64,000 nucleotides of DNA from Paramyrothecium sp. XJ0827 (lineage: Eukaryota; Ascomycota; Sordariomycetes; Hypocreales; Stachybotryaceae), in assembly GCA_020881915.1 (NCBI GenBank), contig JAJFPB010000002.1:6335001-6399000 (forward strand), in the 5' to 3' direction. Positions 11,890 through 26,330 of the stretch are shown here, one piece after another; within the stretch, counting starts at the first letter, position 1, and each line of letters opens with the position of its first letter. Below the pieces are notes generated by a model, which saw only the letters and a list, made by a program, of their open reading frames with translations, was not told the origin of the DNA and searched no databases. Both the position numbers and the translations under genes were made by a program.

Positions 11890-14800
11890 TACTTAGAAAC
11901 TATATTAATAATACTTCTATTTTCTAAATAAATTATACTAAATATATTTTTATAAGCTTCTAGAAGTTTAAGAAAGAAATTAAATATATTTTTAAAATAA
12001 CTAATAAAATATAAAATACTAAGAGGGCCCTTAACTTACTTAAATAAATTAGATCCTACTTTAAGCTTATTACTAGGTTCCTCTATATTACTATATTACT
12101 TTATTAACTAGAGGATATTCTAAAAAAGACCTTCTATAATAAAATTAAATCTAATATAAAAAATAAACTTATTAAAATTAAGTATAATAAGGTCTTACTA
12201 TTAGAATATATATATAAAGTAGTAGAAATTAATAACTATAATTAGGAATACTAAAAGAAAAGGGAATAAGAAAATAAAGTAAAGAAATTTAAAACCCCCT
12301 ACTAAGTAAATTAAGAAAAGAAGAAATTTATTCTTATAGTTTATAAAACTATAGTTAAATTAATAGAAATTAATATTATTTAGAAAGCTAATAAAGACTT
12401 TATATATTATAACTATAGAAAAAAGAGATATTATATATAGGACTATAGAAGTAAGCCCTAAGAAGAAAGAAAACCCTACTTCTAATTAATCTAAGAAAAC
12501 TAATATAATATTAATATAATTAAGAAATAATTAATTAATATTATTACTAAATAAGAACCTAATAAAGATTTTCTAATTAATAAATTATAATTAAGAATAT
12601 ATTAAATACTATTACATTAATTAACTTACTATAAGGAACCCCTATAATTAGTAAATCCTTAAATAATAAATTAAAATTAAGTAGAGATACTATAGAAAAT
12701 ATATTACTTTTACTTAATTATATATTAATTAAAGTAGGAACTAAATAATATTACTTATTTCTTAGAAATAAGGAAGTATATATCTAAATAGTACCTACTA
12801 AGATAGCTATAAGCCTATAGGGAGTAAGATTTACTATTAACTCCTAATATAATCTCTTATTTAATCCTAGCTTCCCTTAATATAATAAAATCTTATAGGC
12901 CTTATATGTAATATATTACTATTTAATTTATCTCTAGGCTAAGGCAAAAAATAATATATTTCTAACTTAAGCTAGAGGAACTAAATTAAAAGACCTATAT
13001 ATATTTAAAGAAATATTATACTAGAAAATTAAAGTTATATATCTCTAATACTAGATTATAATTCTTATAAAAGATAAGAAATACCTAGAAGAGTATTACT
13101 ATAAGGTACCTAAGAGATATAATATAGTAAAATATAAATTCTATAAATAATATAAGCTAGAATACTATATATAACTTTAAAAGAAGTATAAAAAAGACTT
13201 CTATAATCTAGAGAATAGTCTACTAAATAAAAGATATAAATATATTAAAAAAAGAATCTTAAGGTTCTTAAATAATCTTCTCTAAGCTAAGAAGATATAT
13301 ATAAAATATAAATTACTAGTAAATACCTAAGAAGGGTAATAAGGAATTAATAATATCTCTATAAATAGTAACTAAGTAAAAAATAAGATCTATTAACTAT
13401 AACTAGATTATAGGGTAATAGAAGGAAGTAATAGATTATTACTATAATCTAGAAATAAGAATAAGTAGAATAATAAGAATATTATATTAACTTTATAATT
13501 TAGGGTATAATTATTAATACTAGAGTAAATACTAGTACTAAGGAAAACTATATTAATCTAGACTTTATAAACTAATATAAAATCCTATAAAAAAGGAAGA
13601 AGAGATTATATAAAGCTATAAATATAGAAGAAGTTCTATTTACCTATAATAAAGGGCTAATAAATAAGGAAGTAGTTTTCTATATAACTATATAAGGAAC
13701 TATATACTAAACTACCCTTAATATTATATATATTTAATTTAATATACTTTTAAATAAACTATAGTTAAAAGATTAAAGATCTACTTTTAATTAGAATATA
13801 GACTAGATTATAATATTAGAATTATAATTATCTCTATAAAAGAAAAGAAAACTAAAAAGGAAGGAAGAAGTAAATATTTACTATAAAACCCTATTTAAAA
13901 AAGTAGAAATACTCCTAAAATAGAAAGATTATAAGATTAAAGCTACTATATTAATTAAAAATAAAGTATAATCTAGTATATAATATAAATAAAATAAAGT
14001 AATCTTAATTTATAAATAAAAGGTAATTAACCTTATTTATATACTTACCTATAATATCTAAGAATAAAAATAAAATAAAAAAGAAATTAAAAACTAATTT
14101 ACTAATATTCCTAAAAGATACTATAAATATATAAAACTCTTTATAAAAAACTTAGAAAATAAATTCCCTAAATATTTAGAATAGGATTATAAAATCTACT
14201 TAATTAATAGAAAAAAGACCTATTTTCTATTAATTTATAATCTTAATACTAAAGAATTAAAGATATTAAAAGAATATATTAATAAAAACCTTAAAAAGAA
14301 ATATATTTAATAATTAATATTATTAGCTAAATACCTTATTATATTTATTCTAAAAAAGAATAGAAAACTTTACTTATATATAGATTATTACTACCTAAAT
14401 AATATTACTATTAAGAATAGAATACCTTTATTACTTATTACTAAAATAAGAAACTACTTATATAATAAAATAATTTTTATTATATTTAATCTTAAAGGTA
14501 TATATAATCTAATTTAAATTAAGAAAGAAAATAAATAAAAAACTATATTCTATATAAAATTTAGACTTTTTAAAACCTTAGTAATATTATTTAAATTAAC
14601 TAATATATTAGCTATATTCTAATATATAATTAACTATATTCTAAAAGAATTTATAAATAATTTTATTATTATTTACCTAAATAATATACTTATTTTTTTA
14701 GAAAATAAGAAATAATATAAGAAGTATATATATAAAGTACTTTAGGTACTATAGAATACTAAACTTCTAATAAAACCTACTAAAAGTAGCTTCTATATAT

Positions 14801-16900
14801 ATAAAGTAGACTTCTTTAAATATATTATTTAACCTAATAAGATCTAAATAAAAAAAGGTAAAATTATAGTAATTAAGGAATAGAAATCCCCTATAAATAA
14901 TATTAAAGATATCTAAAGTTTCTTAGGATTTATAAACTACTATAGATACTTTATTAAATATTTTAGGAAAATTATTAAATTACTAATAGATCTAATTAAA
15001 AAAGATATTTCTTTTAAGTAGACCCTAAAAGCCTAATAAGCCTTTAAAGAAATTAAGAAATAAATTATTAATAAATCTATTTTAGTAATCTTTAACTTAA
15101 AAAAGTAAATTATCTTAGAAACTAATACCTTAGATTATACTTTAGGAGCTACTATTAAATAAGTAAGAAATAATAATTTATTATATCTTATTACCTTTTA
15201 GATTAAAAAGATTACTAGATTACTACTTTAATACCTTATTTATAATAAAGAATTTATAGTAATTATTAAAGTATTTAAAGAATTCTAATACTACCTTATA
15301 GAAATAGAATATAAGATTAAGATCTATATTAACTACTAAAATATTACTTATTTTATAATAATATAAAATCTTATAATAAAATAAGTCTAATATATAAAAA
15401 TACTTATATCCTTTAATTATAAAATTATTTACTAGAAAAGATCTAAAAATAAATAAGCTAATATACTAAGCTAAAAAAGTAAATATAAATAAGAAATCTC
15501 TAAAATAATATAATAACTACTATATCTAAATAAAGAAAGAAACTATAAATAAAAACCTATTAACTTAATTAAAACTTATTAAATAGAAATAAAGAATCTC
15601 TAATATAAAAAAATTAAGAAATAAAGTAAAAAGAATATTATATATATTATAGAAGTACTAATAGAAATAACTATAGAATTTAGTATAGTACTTATATATA
15701 GTAACTAAATATAGATTCTAGAGAAAATAAAAGAAAATATTTTAATTAAAATCTACTACTACTATATAATTAGATATAAGGGAATAAGAAAAACTATAGA
15801 GGTAATATACTAAATATATAGTTACTTAGAAATAAAATAGAATATAGAGAGAATTATAAGGAAATATAATATCTATAATAAAACTAAGACTTTAAGATAT
15901 AAATCTTATAGATATCTTAAATTACTACTAGTACTAACTAGATCTTAGTAATTAATTTTATAGGATTTTATTAGTAAACTTCCCTAATTAAAGAAATTAA
16001 GCTCTAAGAATAGCTATAATAGTATTTTTATTATTATTAATAGACTTATAAAATATACTTACTTTATTACTTATAATAAAGTAATTAATACTAAAGATAT
16101 AATATATTATTTTTATAAGTATATTATAAGCTAGTATAGTATACTAGAGAAAATTATCTCTAATAAAGGACCTATATTTATATCTAAATTCTAATAAGAA
16201 TTAATAGTACTCTTAGGTATTAACTATAAATTAAATATAGTTTATTACCTATAAATAAATAAATAAATAAAATATATAAATTAAACCCTAGAATAATATC
16301 TCTACTATTATATTAATTACTAGTAGAAGAACTAAGTAAAATAACTACTTATAGTATAGTACTACTATAATAGTACTAAATTAGAAATTACTAAAGTATT
16401 ACTATTCTATATAAACTATAGATTTAAATTAATTATTAAATATATAAAATATAAAAGATCTCTTAATAAACTAGCTATTATTAAGGTAAAAGAACTTAAA
16501 TAATTATATAATATAATAAAATAAGAAATCTTATTTATTTACTAGAAAATAAAAAAATACTATAATATAAAAAGATTACTAGAGTTAATCTTTAAGGAAG
16601 AAGATATAGTTTACTTACTTAAAAAAAATATAAAAATAATATAATTAAGTAATAAGCTAGATTATAAAAAACTTAGATCTTTTAAAATTATATATAAAAT
16701 TAAAAATATTAATTATAAGCTAGAGCTACTAAAGATAATAAAGTACTATTTAATATTCTATATTATACTCTTAGAACTAGTACTAAATAATAAATCTATA
16801 GAAGAATCTATTAAGGTACTTATAAAAGAAAAGAAATATAAAGTAGAATAAATATTTATATATAAATAAATTAAAAATAAAGAAGAACTATATTTTATTA
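11890..16900 (+). pseudogene. Dead gag-pol of Gypsy copy 1
   Basis: Remains are readable in one strand despite many stops. At about 11890-12240 lies a retrotransposon gag domain. At about 12403-12447 is a CCHC zinc knuckle with Cys now TAT. At about 14170-14700 is reverse transcriptase, with ILKKNRKLYLYIDYYYLNN and the catalytic YLDD box at 14674-14685 now reading Tyr-Leu-Asn-Asn. The integrase C-terminal region is at about 16227-16380, with a HPQTDGQTE-type block broken by stops. Order gag-RT-integrase identifies Ty3/Gypsy. The Asp-to-Asn changes (GAT to AAT) are RIP transitions that destroy the active site. Confidence 0.9.
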
Positions 16901-17736
16901 AATAAAAAAACTATAATAAAAGTAAAAATATATAGAAGCCCCTAAAATATCTAGGAAAAGCTATAATAAAGCTAAAGAAGTTCTAGTTATAGATATAGGA
17001 CCTAAATCTAAGAACTTCTTCTCTAACCTAAAAGAAGATTAATCTATAGAGCTAGAAATACTAGTAGTATTAAGATTATAAATAATCTAATACTTATAAG
17101 AATCTAAAGTAATAAAAAGATCTAAAGAAGACTTAATATTATTTTTTTTATTTAACTTTACTATTTTATACTAAAATAACTTATTACTATAATCCTTTAC
17201 TTTCTAATAAATCTTTTAGATCCTTAATAACTAATTTATTACCTTAGTAAACTTAAGTTAAAGTTTAATTAGACTTTCTTTAGTTTTCTTCTTCTTAGTA
17301 TTTAAATTCTTCTACTAAGATAATAACTAAGTTACTAAAAGAATATAATTAAAAAGTAAAAAATAGAAACCTATAAAAAATAAAAATAACTTATAAGTAA
17401 AGGCTACTAAAACCCTATTATAAAAATATCTCTAATAAAAATACTTTAAATAATAAAATAAGCCTAATATAGGAATCTTATACTTTTTATTATATTTAAA
17501 ATAATAAGTATATAATATATTAGTAGAAATAAATTCCTTAATAATATAAAATAAAAGACTTAGGTACTTAGAGGACTTTTTTAAAGACTTCTTAATATAA
17601 CCTAATATAGTATTAGTATAATAATAGAATAAAATAAAAAGAAGAAAAGAGGGATCTATATATATAATAGGGACTAATAATCTTAAGTATATCTAATACT
17701 AGGCTATAAGATTTAGCCTTAGAAGAAGAAATATTA

Positions 17737-18341
17737 TATTATAATCTAATCTAAGGCTATAACTAAATTATAAAAAACTATATAATATAATATATAACCT
17801 TAATATTAACTTAGAGCTACTAGCCTTAAAGAAAAACTAGTTCTATAGTACTAATATAATACTAAAGACTAGCCCTAATATACTAGTCTAAATAAGATAC
17901 TAATATAAAAGAAGGGCTAGAAGTAAAGGACTAGTAATAAGAAACTAATAAGAAAAAATATCTAATATAAATAGGGACCTATATAGAAGAAGATTCCTAT
18001 AAATAGTAAAAATATATAGAAATAGATTAAGAGATTATAATTTAATTATAATCTAGAATAAAATTAATAGATTATAGCTATTAAGTAATTTAGTACTCTA
18101 AAGAAAGGAAACTATATATATAAATAGAAGATTCTATATATTATATCTAGATTAGAACCTACTAGCTATTAATAATATATAGTCCCTAAGATAACCTTTA
18201 TTATATTATTCTTTTATAAGACTAGTAATAAGTTTATATAAACTACTTTAAATACCTTCCTATTATTTTGCCTAAGGATAAATACTTCTGATCCTTAGTT
18301 ACCCTATATCTCTTAGTATAAGATTACCCCCGATTATTATA
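17737..18341 (+). repeat. 3' LTR of Gypsy copy 1
   Basis: It starts TATTATAATCTAATC and ends GATTATTATA, 605 bp, collinear with the 5' LTR. Its outer end (about 18240-18341) retains TTTTGCC and CTGATCC, so it is less RIP-mutated than the inside. Confidence 0.88.
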
Positions 18342-18563
18342 TAGATGGGGCTTTAGGTTACCTTTATACCTCCGCGTTATCCTATGGGCCGAATTAATTT
18401 AAATAGATTAATGCTAATAGGGCAGGAGATATAATGGCTTTGCTATAACTAGTTATCTGCAGAGACTAGTTAGCTAGGAAGAGCTTTGACTTAGAGGGTA
18501 TGATATAATTTTATATATAATAAGATAATGCTAACGGGATGACTAAGCTCCTCTTATAGCTAT
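18342..18563. other. Short less-mutated sequence interrupted by Copia
   Basis: This 220-bp piece keeps CpG and TpG (TCCGCGTTATCC, GGGCCGAATT). It is continuous with the sequence after 25297: the GCTAT at 18559-18563 is duplicated there, so the Copia element at 18564-25297 split one stretch. No gene is seen. Confidence 0.55.
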
Positions 18564-18740
18564 TATTAGACCGCAGGGATTATAAGATACATAAATTATC
18601 CTTACCTTACTTCTTTTAGTAGTTTATAGGGCCTTTATTTAACTAAAGCTATATTAAATATATTTAAGCTTTATATTTATTTTTTAAGCTATAAAGTCTT
18701 AGTATATACTACACTTATATATAGGGCCTCTAGTTTAATA
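18564..18740 (-). repeat. Copia LTR (left, 3' in coding sense)
   Basis: It reads TATTAGACCGCAGGG to GCCTCTAGTTTAATA, the RIP-altered form of TGTTGGACCGCAGGG to GCCTCTGGTCCAACA in the solo LTR at 38678. Confidence 0.92.
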
Positions 18741-18759
18741 TACCCCCCTAGCTTTAAAG

Positions 18760-21700
18760 CTATTTAAGACTTAAAGCTATAAAAGATAATATATTATAGT
18801 ATTTTACCCTACTTTTTATATATTTAAACTACTATTTTAGTATTTTATATATTTTTCTTAGAGACTATTATTTTTATATTATATATATTTATATAATAGG
18901 TCTTTAAATATATATTTATATATTAAGTAGGTTATTTATACTATTTAAATGGTCTTTATATTAAATACTATTATTAAATAGCCTTTTATATTATATATTT
19001 ATTAATTTAATAAGTATAATAATTAAGTACCTATTATTTATAATATATACTACTATAATTAATACCTTATATATACCTTATTAAGTACTACTACCTTAAA
19101 TATATATATTATAGCTCTTACCCTCTTTAAGCCCTTTCTTTCTTTTCTTTTTATATTATTTTATAGTAATATAAGTACTTATATTATTTACTCTTTTCCT
19201 TTAATTTTTTTAAGCTTTCTTTTAGTATTTTAAAGGGTTTATTAACTTTTTATTAAATACCTTTATTATTATAAGCTCTTTCTACTACTATAATATTATA
19301 AGTCTATTTTAAGATTTAGAATTTACTTTTAATACTTATTTATTAACTTTTAAGATTTAGAATTTACTTTTAATACTTATTTATTAACTTTAAGTAATAA
19401 TACTATATCTAATATTTTACCCCCTCTAGATAAGACCTTATATAAAACCCTATCTCTTAAATTAATTATATAGATTACTAACTTAATATTTATAATTTCT
19501 CTTTCTTTATTACCTAGTAGTATATTAATATATATATATACTAGCTTACTCTCTAAGTAGCTACTTATATATAAGTTTTAGCTTTTAAGTTTTATTTATA
19601 TATTCTAAGGCTTATTTATTTATAGGGAGAAGTAGAAATATAAGGTACTTTATAAGGCCTACCTAAATACTACCCTTATAGGTACTAATAATAGGAAGTA
19701 TTAGAAGAACCCTAGTAAAGATAAATACTATAAGTACTATACTAGTAGTAGTTTCTACTACCTTATATAAGTACCTTTTTATATTTTAAGGCTTATTTAA
19801 TTAATTTAAAGCTTATAGCTATTATAATCTCCTCCTAATTACTTTTTTTTCCTAAACTATATCTAGTAATTTTTTATAAAGATTAATTATAAGGTATATC
19901 TTTCTAAGGCTTATTTTTACTATTTAAGTCTTAAATACTAATTCTAAGTAGAAGTATAGTTACTATATATAGGTAATTAAGACTATATACTATAGAATTA
20001 TCTTTAGTACTTTCCCTTTCTCTAGTAATTCTTATCTCTAGTAAATATAGCTTAAATTAATAATCTATAGTATATTTTTAGTTTAATATATACTATTATA
20101 TATAGTAATATAGCCTTTAAGTAAATAAATTAACTTATTAGTTTTTAGTACTACTTTTAATTTATTTTAAACTTAAATTATAATTATAAAGTTTATTTAT
20201 AATAAATTAAATTTCTTTTTAAAGTTAAAGGTCTTAGAGTATATCTTTAATACTTCTTTTATTTTATAGCTATTTAATCTACTATTCTTATATTTAATTC
20301 TTAATTTTAATAAGCCTAAGTTAAAATTAACTTTTAATAAGTTATTAATCTTATAATACCTTTATTAAATTATTTATAATTTACTTTAAGCTTTATTTAT
20401 ATATTATTAAGATTATCTTTTATTAAATATACTCTTATAACTAATAGCTATAAATATCTATATATTTAAATTTAATTTTTAGTTTCTTAATTAGATATTT
20501 TAATAAACTAATTATCTATTAATTATTATATATAAGGCTTAAAGTAGAAGTCTAAAGCTTAATTTCTAGGTTTTTAAATAGCTTTTACTAAAATAGCCCT
20601 TCCTTTAAAGCTTATATAAATATAAGTAACTTAGTCTCTATTATTAAGATTATTACTATATTTTACTTATTTACTTACTAACTAATTAAGTTTCTAAAGA
20701 GCTTTATAATATATACTTAAGAACTTTTTCTATTTAGTAAATTATTAGTAAAAGATATATTATTATAAATTATAAATCTATTAATTTCTCTAAACTATAG
20801 AACTAAATAATAAGTCTTATATATATAATTTAAAACTTAATTTATAATTTCTATATATTCTTAAGATAGATTATATATAAATTATATAAAATATAATATA
20901 GTAAAAGTAATATTTAGCCTATTTATTATAGCTATATATAGAGCTAAGCTAATTACTTACTTATACTAATTAGTAGTCTTATTACTTATAACTTATTTAT
21001 TTAGAAGAAGCTCTATTTTACTTATTAGAAATATAATCTTTTATTTCTTAGTTTATAACTTATATATCTTTTCTAGATATATAATTTAAGTTATTTATAG
21101 TAGTTTTTAATCTTAGTTATAATAAATCTCTATTTCTAAGAACTATTAAAGATTATTTCTACTTATTAAGTAGTATCTTACTTTTAGATCTTTAATTATT
21201 TAATTAGCTCTTTATTTAGTTTCTTAATCCTTATTAAAGGCTAATATAATATTATTAATATAGAAAAATAGTAGAATCCCTTCTTAAGTATAGTAATAAG
21301 ATTCTTATAAAATAGGCTTAAAGTATAAGTTATATAAGGCTTCTTTAAGCTTTATTTACTATAAAAGAAATAAAATTTATAATCTATATAATATCTTCTT
21401 TAATAATAAGACTTATTCTTTAGCTTCTTTATTCTAGTACCCCAGAGGAAGCTTTATAAAAATATTACTTAGTAGTTTAGTATTTATAAATATATTTACT
21501 ATATTAAATTAAATTAATTTTAAATTAAACCTTACTATAATTATAAGTAATATTTAAAAGGATTTTCTAGCTAATATAGCTATATAAATATTCTCTATTA
21601 AAACCTTTTACTACTAGTTTTCTTATACTATAAGTCTTATCTTATATTTATAGAGATAACTATACTTATTAAACTTATATATATAAATCTATAAATAATT

Positions 21701-24700
21701 TAATATTTATAAGTTATAGATCTATAGATTATATTTTAAAATTTATTTCTAAGACTTTATTTATTTATAACTCTCTAAGTAATCTTTTTCTACCTTTTTA
21801 AACTTAGCCTTAAACTTATATCTAATTAAGCTACTATATAATTTAAGTACCTAAGATATATTTTTATAATAGTATTTATACTTATTAGAATTAAAACTTA
21901 AATAAGTACTTTAAGGCTTATACTTAGAGTTTAATTTACTATAACTATATTTATAATATATTACCTTAGTAAGAATCTTTTTTTTTATTCTTATTAAGAA
22001 AATAATTAATATTTTAATATAAAATACTTAATTTATTACTAGATCTCTTTATAAGATCTTAGTATTTTCTAGTTTACTTCTTAATTTAATTAACTATATT
22101 AAGAAGCTTATAATAAGACTTTCTAAGAAAAAGAAAAGCTAAAAGCTTAATTAAGTATATTTTTACTTTTTTACTTTATTTTCTTTTTTTTAATTCCTAA
22201 AGTTTATTTTTAAATCTTTAATAAGCTCTTTATAACTTATTTACTTTATTTTAAGCTTATCTTTACTATAAGAAAGGTCTTTTACTTAATTAACTTTCTT
22301 TAAAGTTATAAGAACTTAAAGCTATTTTTATATCTCTTCTAGAGATTATTTACTAATTTCTTTCTTAACTTAAGAATTATTTAGGTTATATAACTCTTCT
22401 TTATTAAAAGTAATATCTTATATTATATAGATATAATTAGTAATTAGGTTCTATACTTAAAAGATATTTTAGGAATTATATTTAATTAAATAATTAATCT
22501 AGGCTTTTAGTTTTATATATAATTCTAATTAATTTATTTTTTACTATATTTTATTTATTATAATAAATACTTTACTTCCTAGGACCTTTAATTAAATTAC
22601 CTAAGGCTATAGGCTTCTAAATAAGCCTTAAATCTATAAAGGGAAGCTCTTATATAAAGTCTTCTACTTAAGTCTCTATTTTAGGATTTAATTTAATAAG
22701 TAAATTACTATTCTTACTATTTCTAGCTATAAACCTAATAATAAGTTACTTTTAAGTATTAAGGGCTTTACTTTTTTCTTTATTACTTCCCTAGAATATT
22801 CTTCTAAGCTATTTTATTATTATATTTAGGGTATATTCTTATTTACTTTAATAATCTTTCTTTTTAGCTATTTATAGATTATTTAGCTTCTTTAAAGCTT
22901 ATTATTTATTTTAATAATTTAGAGTTTTATTTTATACTTCTCTTAAAGTAACTATATAATACTTTATAATATTACTATTAAGCTTACTTCTTTATAGTTT
23001 ATAAAGTAATAATTCTATATAAAATTTATTTTATAATCTATTATTATTATATAAAAAGTATATTTATTAATTCTAATTTAATAGTTATAAAAGTTAATTA
23101 ATACTTATTTTCCTAATCTTATATTCTATTTATAAGGTTCCTAATATTCTTATTTCTTTATTTTACTTAATATATATATATTATATTATATTATACTTAG
23201 TTTCTTTATTTAAGTACCTTAAGTTATATTTACTAAGTATTCTAATACTTTAGGCCCTAAATAACTAAGGTACCTATACTATATTTCTACTAAGATATAT
23301 TTAGGCTTTTTCTTTATTTAAGAGATATAATATAGCTAATTTATTATAAATAAGGCTTACTCTTTAACTTTAGATTAGTATTCTATAATATATTAATTAA
23401 AGTATATTATTAATATATATAATATATTTCTACTATTATATCTAATAATATTATTACTATTTTACTAATCCTACTAGTAGTCTTATTTCCTAAGGCATTT
23501 AAGAGATATTAAATTAGCTCCTATTTATAAGTAAAATATAATATAGCTTAAAATAATAATCTATAGCTCCTTCTTTAGGTTTTATACTTTAATCTTTATA
23601 TCTCTATATTTAAGAAGAAATAGATATTATACTTCTATATAAATAACTTCCCCTTATATATATAAGAAGTAAGTAAATCTCTTATATAAATTAAAAATAT
23701 ATAATATTATATTTAAATCTAGGATTATTAAGTCTTATAATAGATATTTATTACTTATTATTAGGAAAAATACTACCTTTATTAATATATAAGTATATTC
23801 TACTTCTAATTAACTTAAAGTCTTTATTAAAGGCTTTTTTTTTTTTTATAAGTTTTATATATAGCTTTTATACTTCCTTATTTTCCTCTAATCTTTTCTT
23901 CTAATTCTTTAAGGGGCCTTTATATTTCTTATATTTTAAAGATATACTTTAAGAAAATACTACTTAATATAAAGTACTATTTAGATTATAATAAAACTTA
24001 TTATATAAAATATACTTTTCCTTTTTATATTTTAGTAATTTACTTTTCTCTATATATTAGTATTTAGTAGATTATAATCTTAATTCTTTAGGTAATAAAT
24101 CTATTTATTTTTTAGAATCTAGTTTTAAGCCTTAAAATATTAATTTAAAGCTCTCTTTTAAGACCTACTTCTTAGTAGGCTTTTAAAGTATTAATTTACT
24201 TTCCTAAAGCTTCTATTAAAATTATATAATAAAAGTTAAGGGAAAATATATTTTATTTTTAATTATATTCTTATTTTAATTTCCTTTTATATAAATAAAG
24301 ATATTAAATCTCTACCTTAACTTTCCCTTTATATTATTAACTTATATTCTAGAGCTCTATACTTCTACTATATTTCTAAGCTTTATAATCTATAGTATTT
24401 ACTTCTACTTTATAATCTAGTTTTCTTAGCTAGTTTTAAGATTTATAGCTTTATTTAGTACTTTAAAATAATTTTCTTAGGCTCTTTTATATTAATAAGT
24501 ATTATTTATCTTATATACTAATTTAAGGTTCTAGAAGAACTAGAAGATATTATTATATTATATAAAAAATTTATTTTTAGTCTTATAGGTATTTATTATA
24601 AAGATATAAGTCTTAATATAATATAAATTAATTTTCTTAATTATTTAGTTTAAAATATTATAAATTCTATTTACTTCTTTATTATATATCTCTAAGTTAT

Positions 24701-25110
24701 AATAATAAAGTAGTATTTTATTTCTTAGAGTTTCCTTATTTATATCTTAAAGATTAAAATAGCTCTTTATAGCTTATTTCTTAGCTTTAGGGCTTAATAA
24801 TAGCTCTAGATCCTTAGTTTACTATTTTAGGTATTAAAATATATATAGCCTTTTTAGCTCTTTTCTCTACTTCTTATTAAAGTCTTTTAGATTACTTAAA
24901 TAAATAAGGTAATAAATCCTTTTAGTAGTAATCTTTATATTATATACTTATTTAAATATATCCTAGTTCTTAAGGTAATTTAATAGGTAGGTCTTAGTAC
25001 CTATAATTAAGGATATTATTATTTCTATTAATATAACTAAATATAGCTCTCTTTATTTAATTATAGCTTATTTTAGTAATTATAGCTACCTTAATATAAT
25101 ATAACTCTAA
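18760..25110 (-). pseudogene. Dead Copia gag-pol
   Basis: The clearest remnant is the reverse-transcriptase active site at 21241-21271. Read on the minus strand it gives LFFYINNIILA, equivalent to the Copia LFFYVDDIILA block, with both Asp codons changed from GAT to AAT (21251-21262). Its place about one third in from the left end fits Copia order (gag, protease, integrase, RT, RNase H) on the minus strand. The other domains are too eroded for me to place residue by residue. Confidence 0.8.
19310..19391. repeat. Exact 41-bp tandem duplication
   Basis: Positions 19310-19350 and 19351-19391 are identical (unit begins TAAGATTTAGAATTTACTTT). It lies inside the dead Copia coding region and is free of differences, so it arose after most RIP mutation had occurred or by assembly error. 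Confidence 0.85.
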
Positions 25111-25120
25111 GACTCTTAAT

Positions 25121-25297
25121 TATTAAATTATAGGAATTATAAGATATATAAATTATTCTTACCTTACTTCTTTTAGTAATTTATAGGGCCTTTATTTAAC
25201 TAAAGCTATACTAAATATATTTAAGCTTTATATTTACCTTTTAAGCCGCGAAGTCTTAGTATATACTGCACTTATGTATAGGGCCTCTGGTCCAACA
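25121..25297 (-). repeat. Copia LTR (right, 5' in coding sense)
   Basis: It starts TATTAAATTATAGGAATTAT and ends CTCTGGTCCAACA. The last ~60 bp are unmutated (AAGCCGCGAAGTC and the intact GGTCCAACA end), while the inner part is fully RIP-mutated. Confidence 0.92.
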
Positions 25298-25302
25298 GCT
25301 AT

Positions 25303-26330
25303 GATCCCAGCCTGGGCCGTACCTTTATCGCCAGGGTGCTATCTCGAGATATATCTTCCTTAGCACAAATCACCTTTGTTAATGCTTTTATCTGCGAATA
25401 AATTCAAAGGGGCTATAAACTTTGCATGTATATAACCCTCGAGGCTCTTGCCATAATTTTTCTGCATCACGTACTTCCTCGCTGGATTGTTCTCGATCGT
25501 CTATCCCCTTGACTGCGCGAAGGCTCCTTGTACATAAGATATCCATGTTTTAACTAATTAGAACGGGGAAAAGGGCAGGGATATTGTCTTCCTAGCTATT
25601 TTACCTATAGTAGATATACTAGTACTGCTAAGACTTACAATTAGCTACATTACATATGTGCTAATATCAACCCTTCTAGATGTAGATATATGTATAGCGC
25701 TATGGCTGAGGCTGGTATGGAGACGACCTTGTACTAGGAGCCTTCGCGTAGTCAAGGGGATAGGAATGAGAGTGCCTAAGTTCTAATAATTACTTGTATA
25801 CATTCTATCTCAACACTTAAGTTTAAGCGCTCGAAGCTAAACGAAACTTTGCTAATTAGCCGCCACTATAGCAATGAGTGGCGGCCTTAAATGGAAAATT
25901 GCGAGGACTTAAAATATGTAATAGAGTAAAACTTTCAGAGGTACTTGTTCAGCTATGCTACCACTAAGTTCTAAGGTCTTGGCGACTGTAGTGCGGGCCG
26001 GATCTGCGGGCTGAATCTCCTGCCCCGTTTGAGCTATACCGCATCTAAACTTAACTTCACCCAGTAGTGGCTCTTGCTATACTTTTTGACTAGTACCTTA
26101 TAGAGTTCGTAAGTAGCGAGACCTATATAATATTATACTAAACTGGGAGGTATTGTATTATCTACACCATTTTATTGGGGAACCCTATGAGCCCCGTATA
26201 AGTAGAACTTATTATGGTGGGGTTTTGTAGAGTAATTTCGGGAAATTATATGTAATTATATAATACTACCTGATAAGTGCCCGGCGCTGCATATATAAAT
26301 ATCTATCTAGAATACCCGGGTTAATAGAAG
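25303..26330. other. Less-mutated 1-kb island, no gene
   Basis: Composition is near normal with CpG present (TACCTTTATCGCCAGGG, CTCGATCGTC). No open frame of 60 codons exists. It contains a MITE-like element (25501-25763). It may be unique DNA or an older inactive repeat spared by RIP. Mutated DNA resumes at about 26330. Confidence 0.55.
25501..25763. mobile_element. MITE-like element with 34-bp terminal inverted repeats
   Basis: Left arm 25501-25534 (CTATCCCCTTGACTGCGCGA...) and right arm 25730-25763 are inverted copies with 32 of 34 bases matching. The unit is 263 bp with no coding capacity. I see no target duplication at its edges, so it could be a non-autonomous DNA transposon or a plain inverted repeat. 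Confidence 0.65.

Larger units (their letters stand above)
10635..18341 (+). mobile_element. Full-length Gypsy (Ty3-type) LTR retrotransposon, copy 1, RIP-mutated
   Basis: Two 605-bp LTRs in direct orientation flank 6.5 kb of dead gag-pol. RIP has turned most CAA, CAG, CGA and TGG codons into stops. The last 100 bp of the right LTR keep some CpA and TpG, showing that mutation fades at the edge. The five bases outside each end (GTAAG and TAGAT) do not match, so no target duplication is visible. A second copy of the same family occupies 52048-60064. Confidence 0.93.
18564..25297 (-). mobile_element. Full-length Copia (Ty1-type) LTR retrotransposon, RIP-mutated
   Basis: The element is 6734 bp with 177-bp LTRs and is flanked by a perfect 5-bp target duplication, GCTAT, at 18559-18563 and 25298-25302. 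Coding sense is the minus strand: a reverse-transcriptase box reads in that direction, and the polypurine tract TAGGGGGGTA lies next to the left LTR (18741-18750 on the plus strand as pyrimidines). A solo LTR of the same family at 38678 gives the unmutated reference; nearly all differences are C-to-T or G-to-A. Confidence 0.95.
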
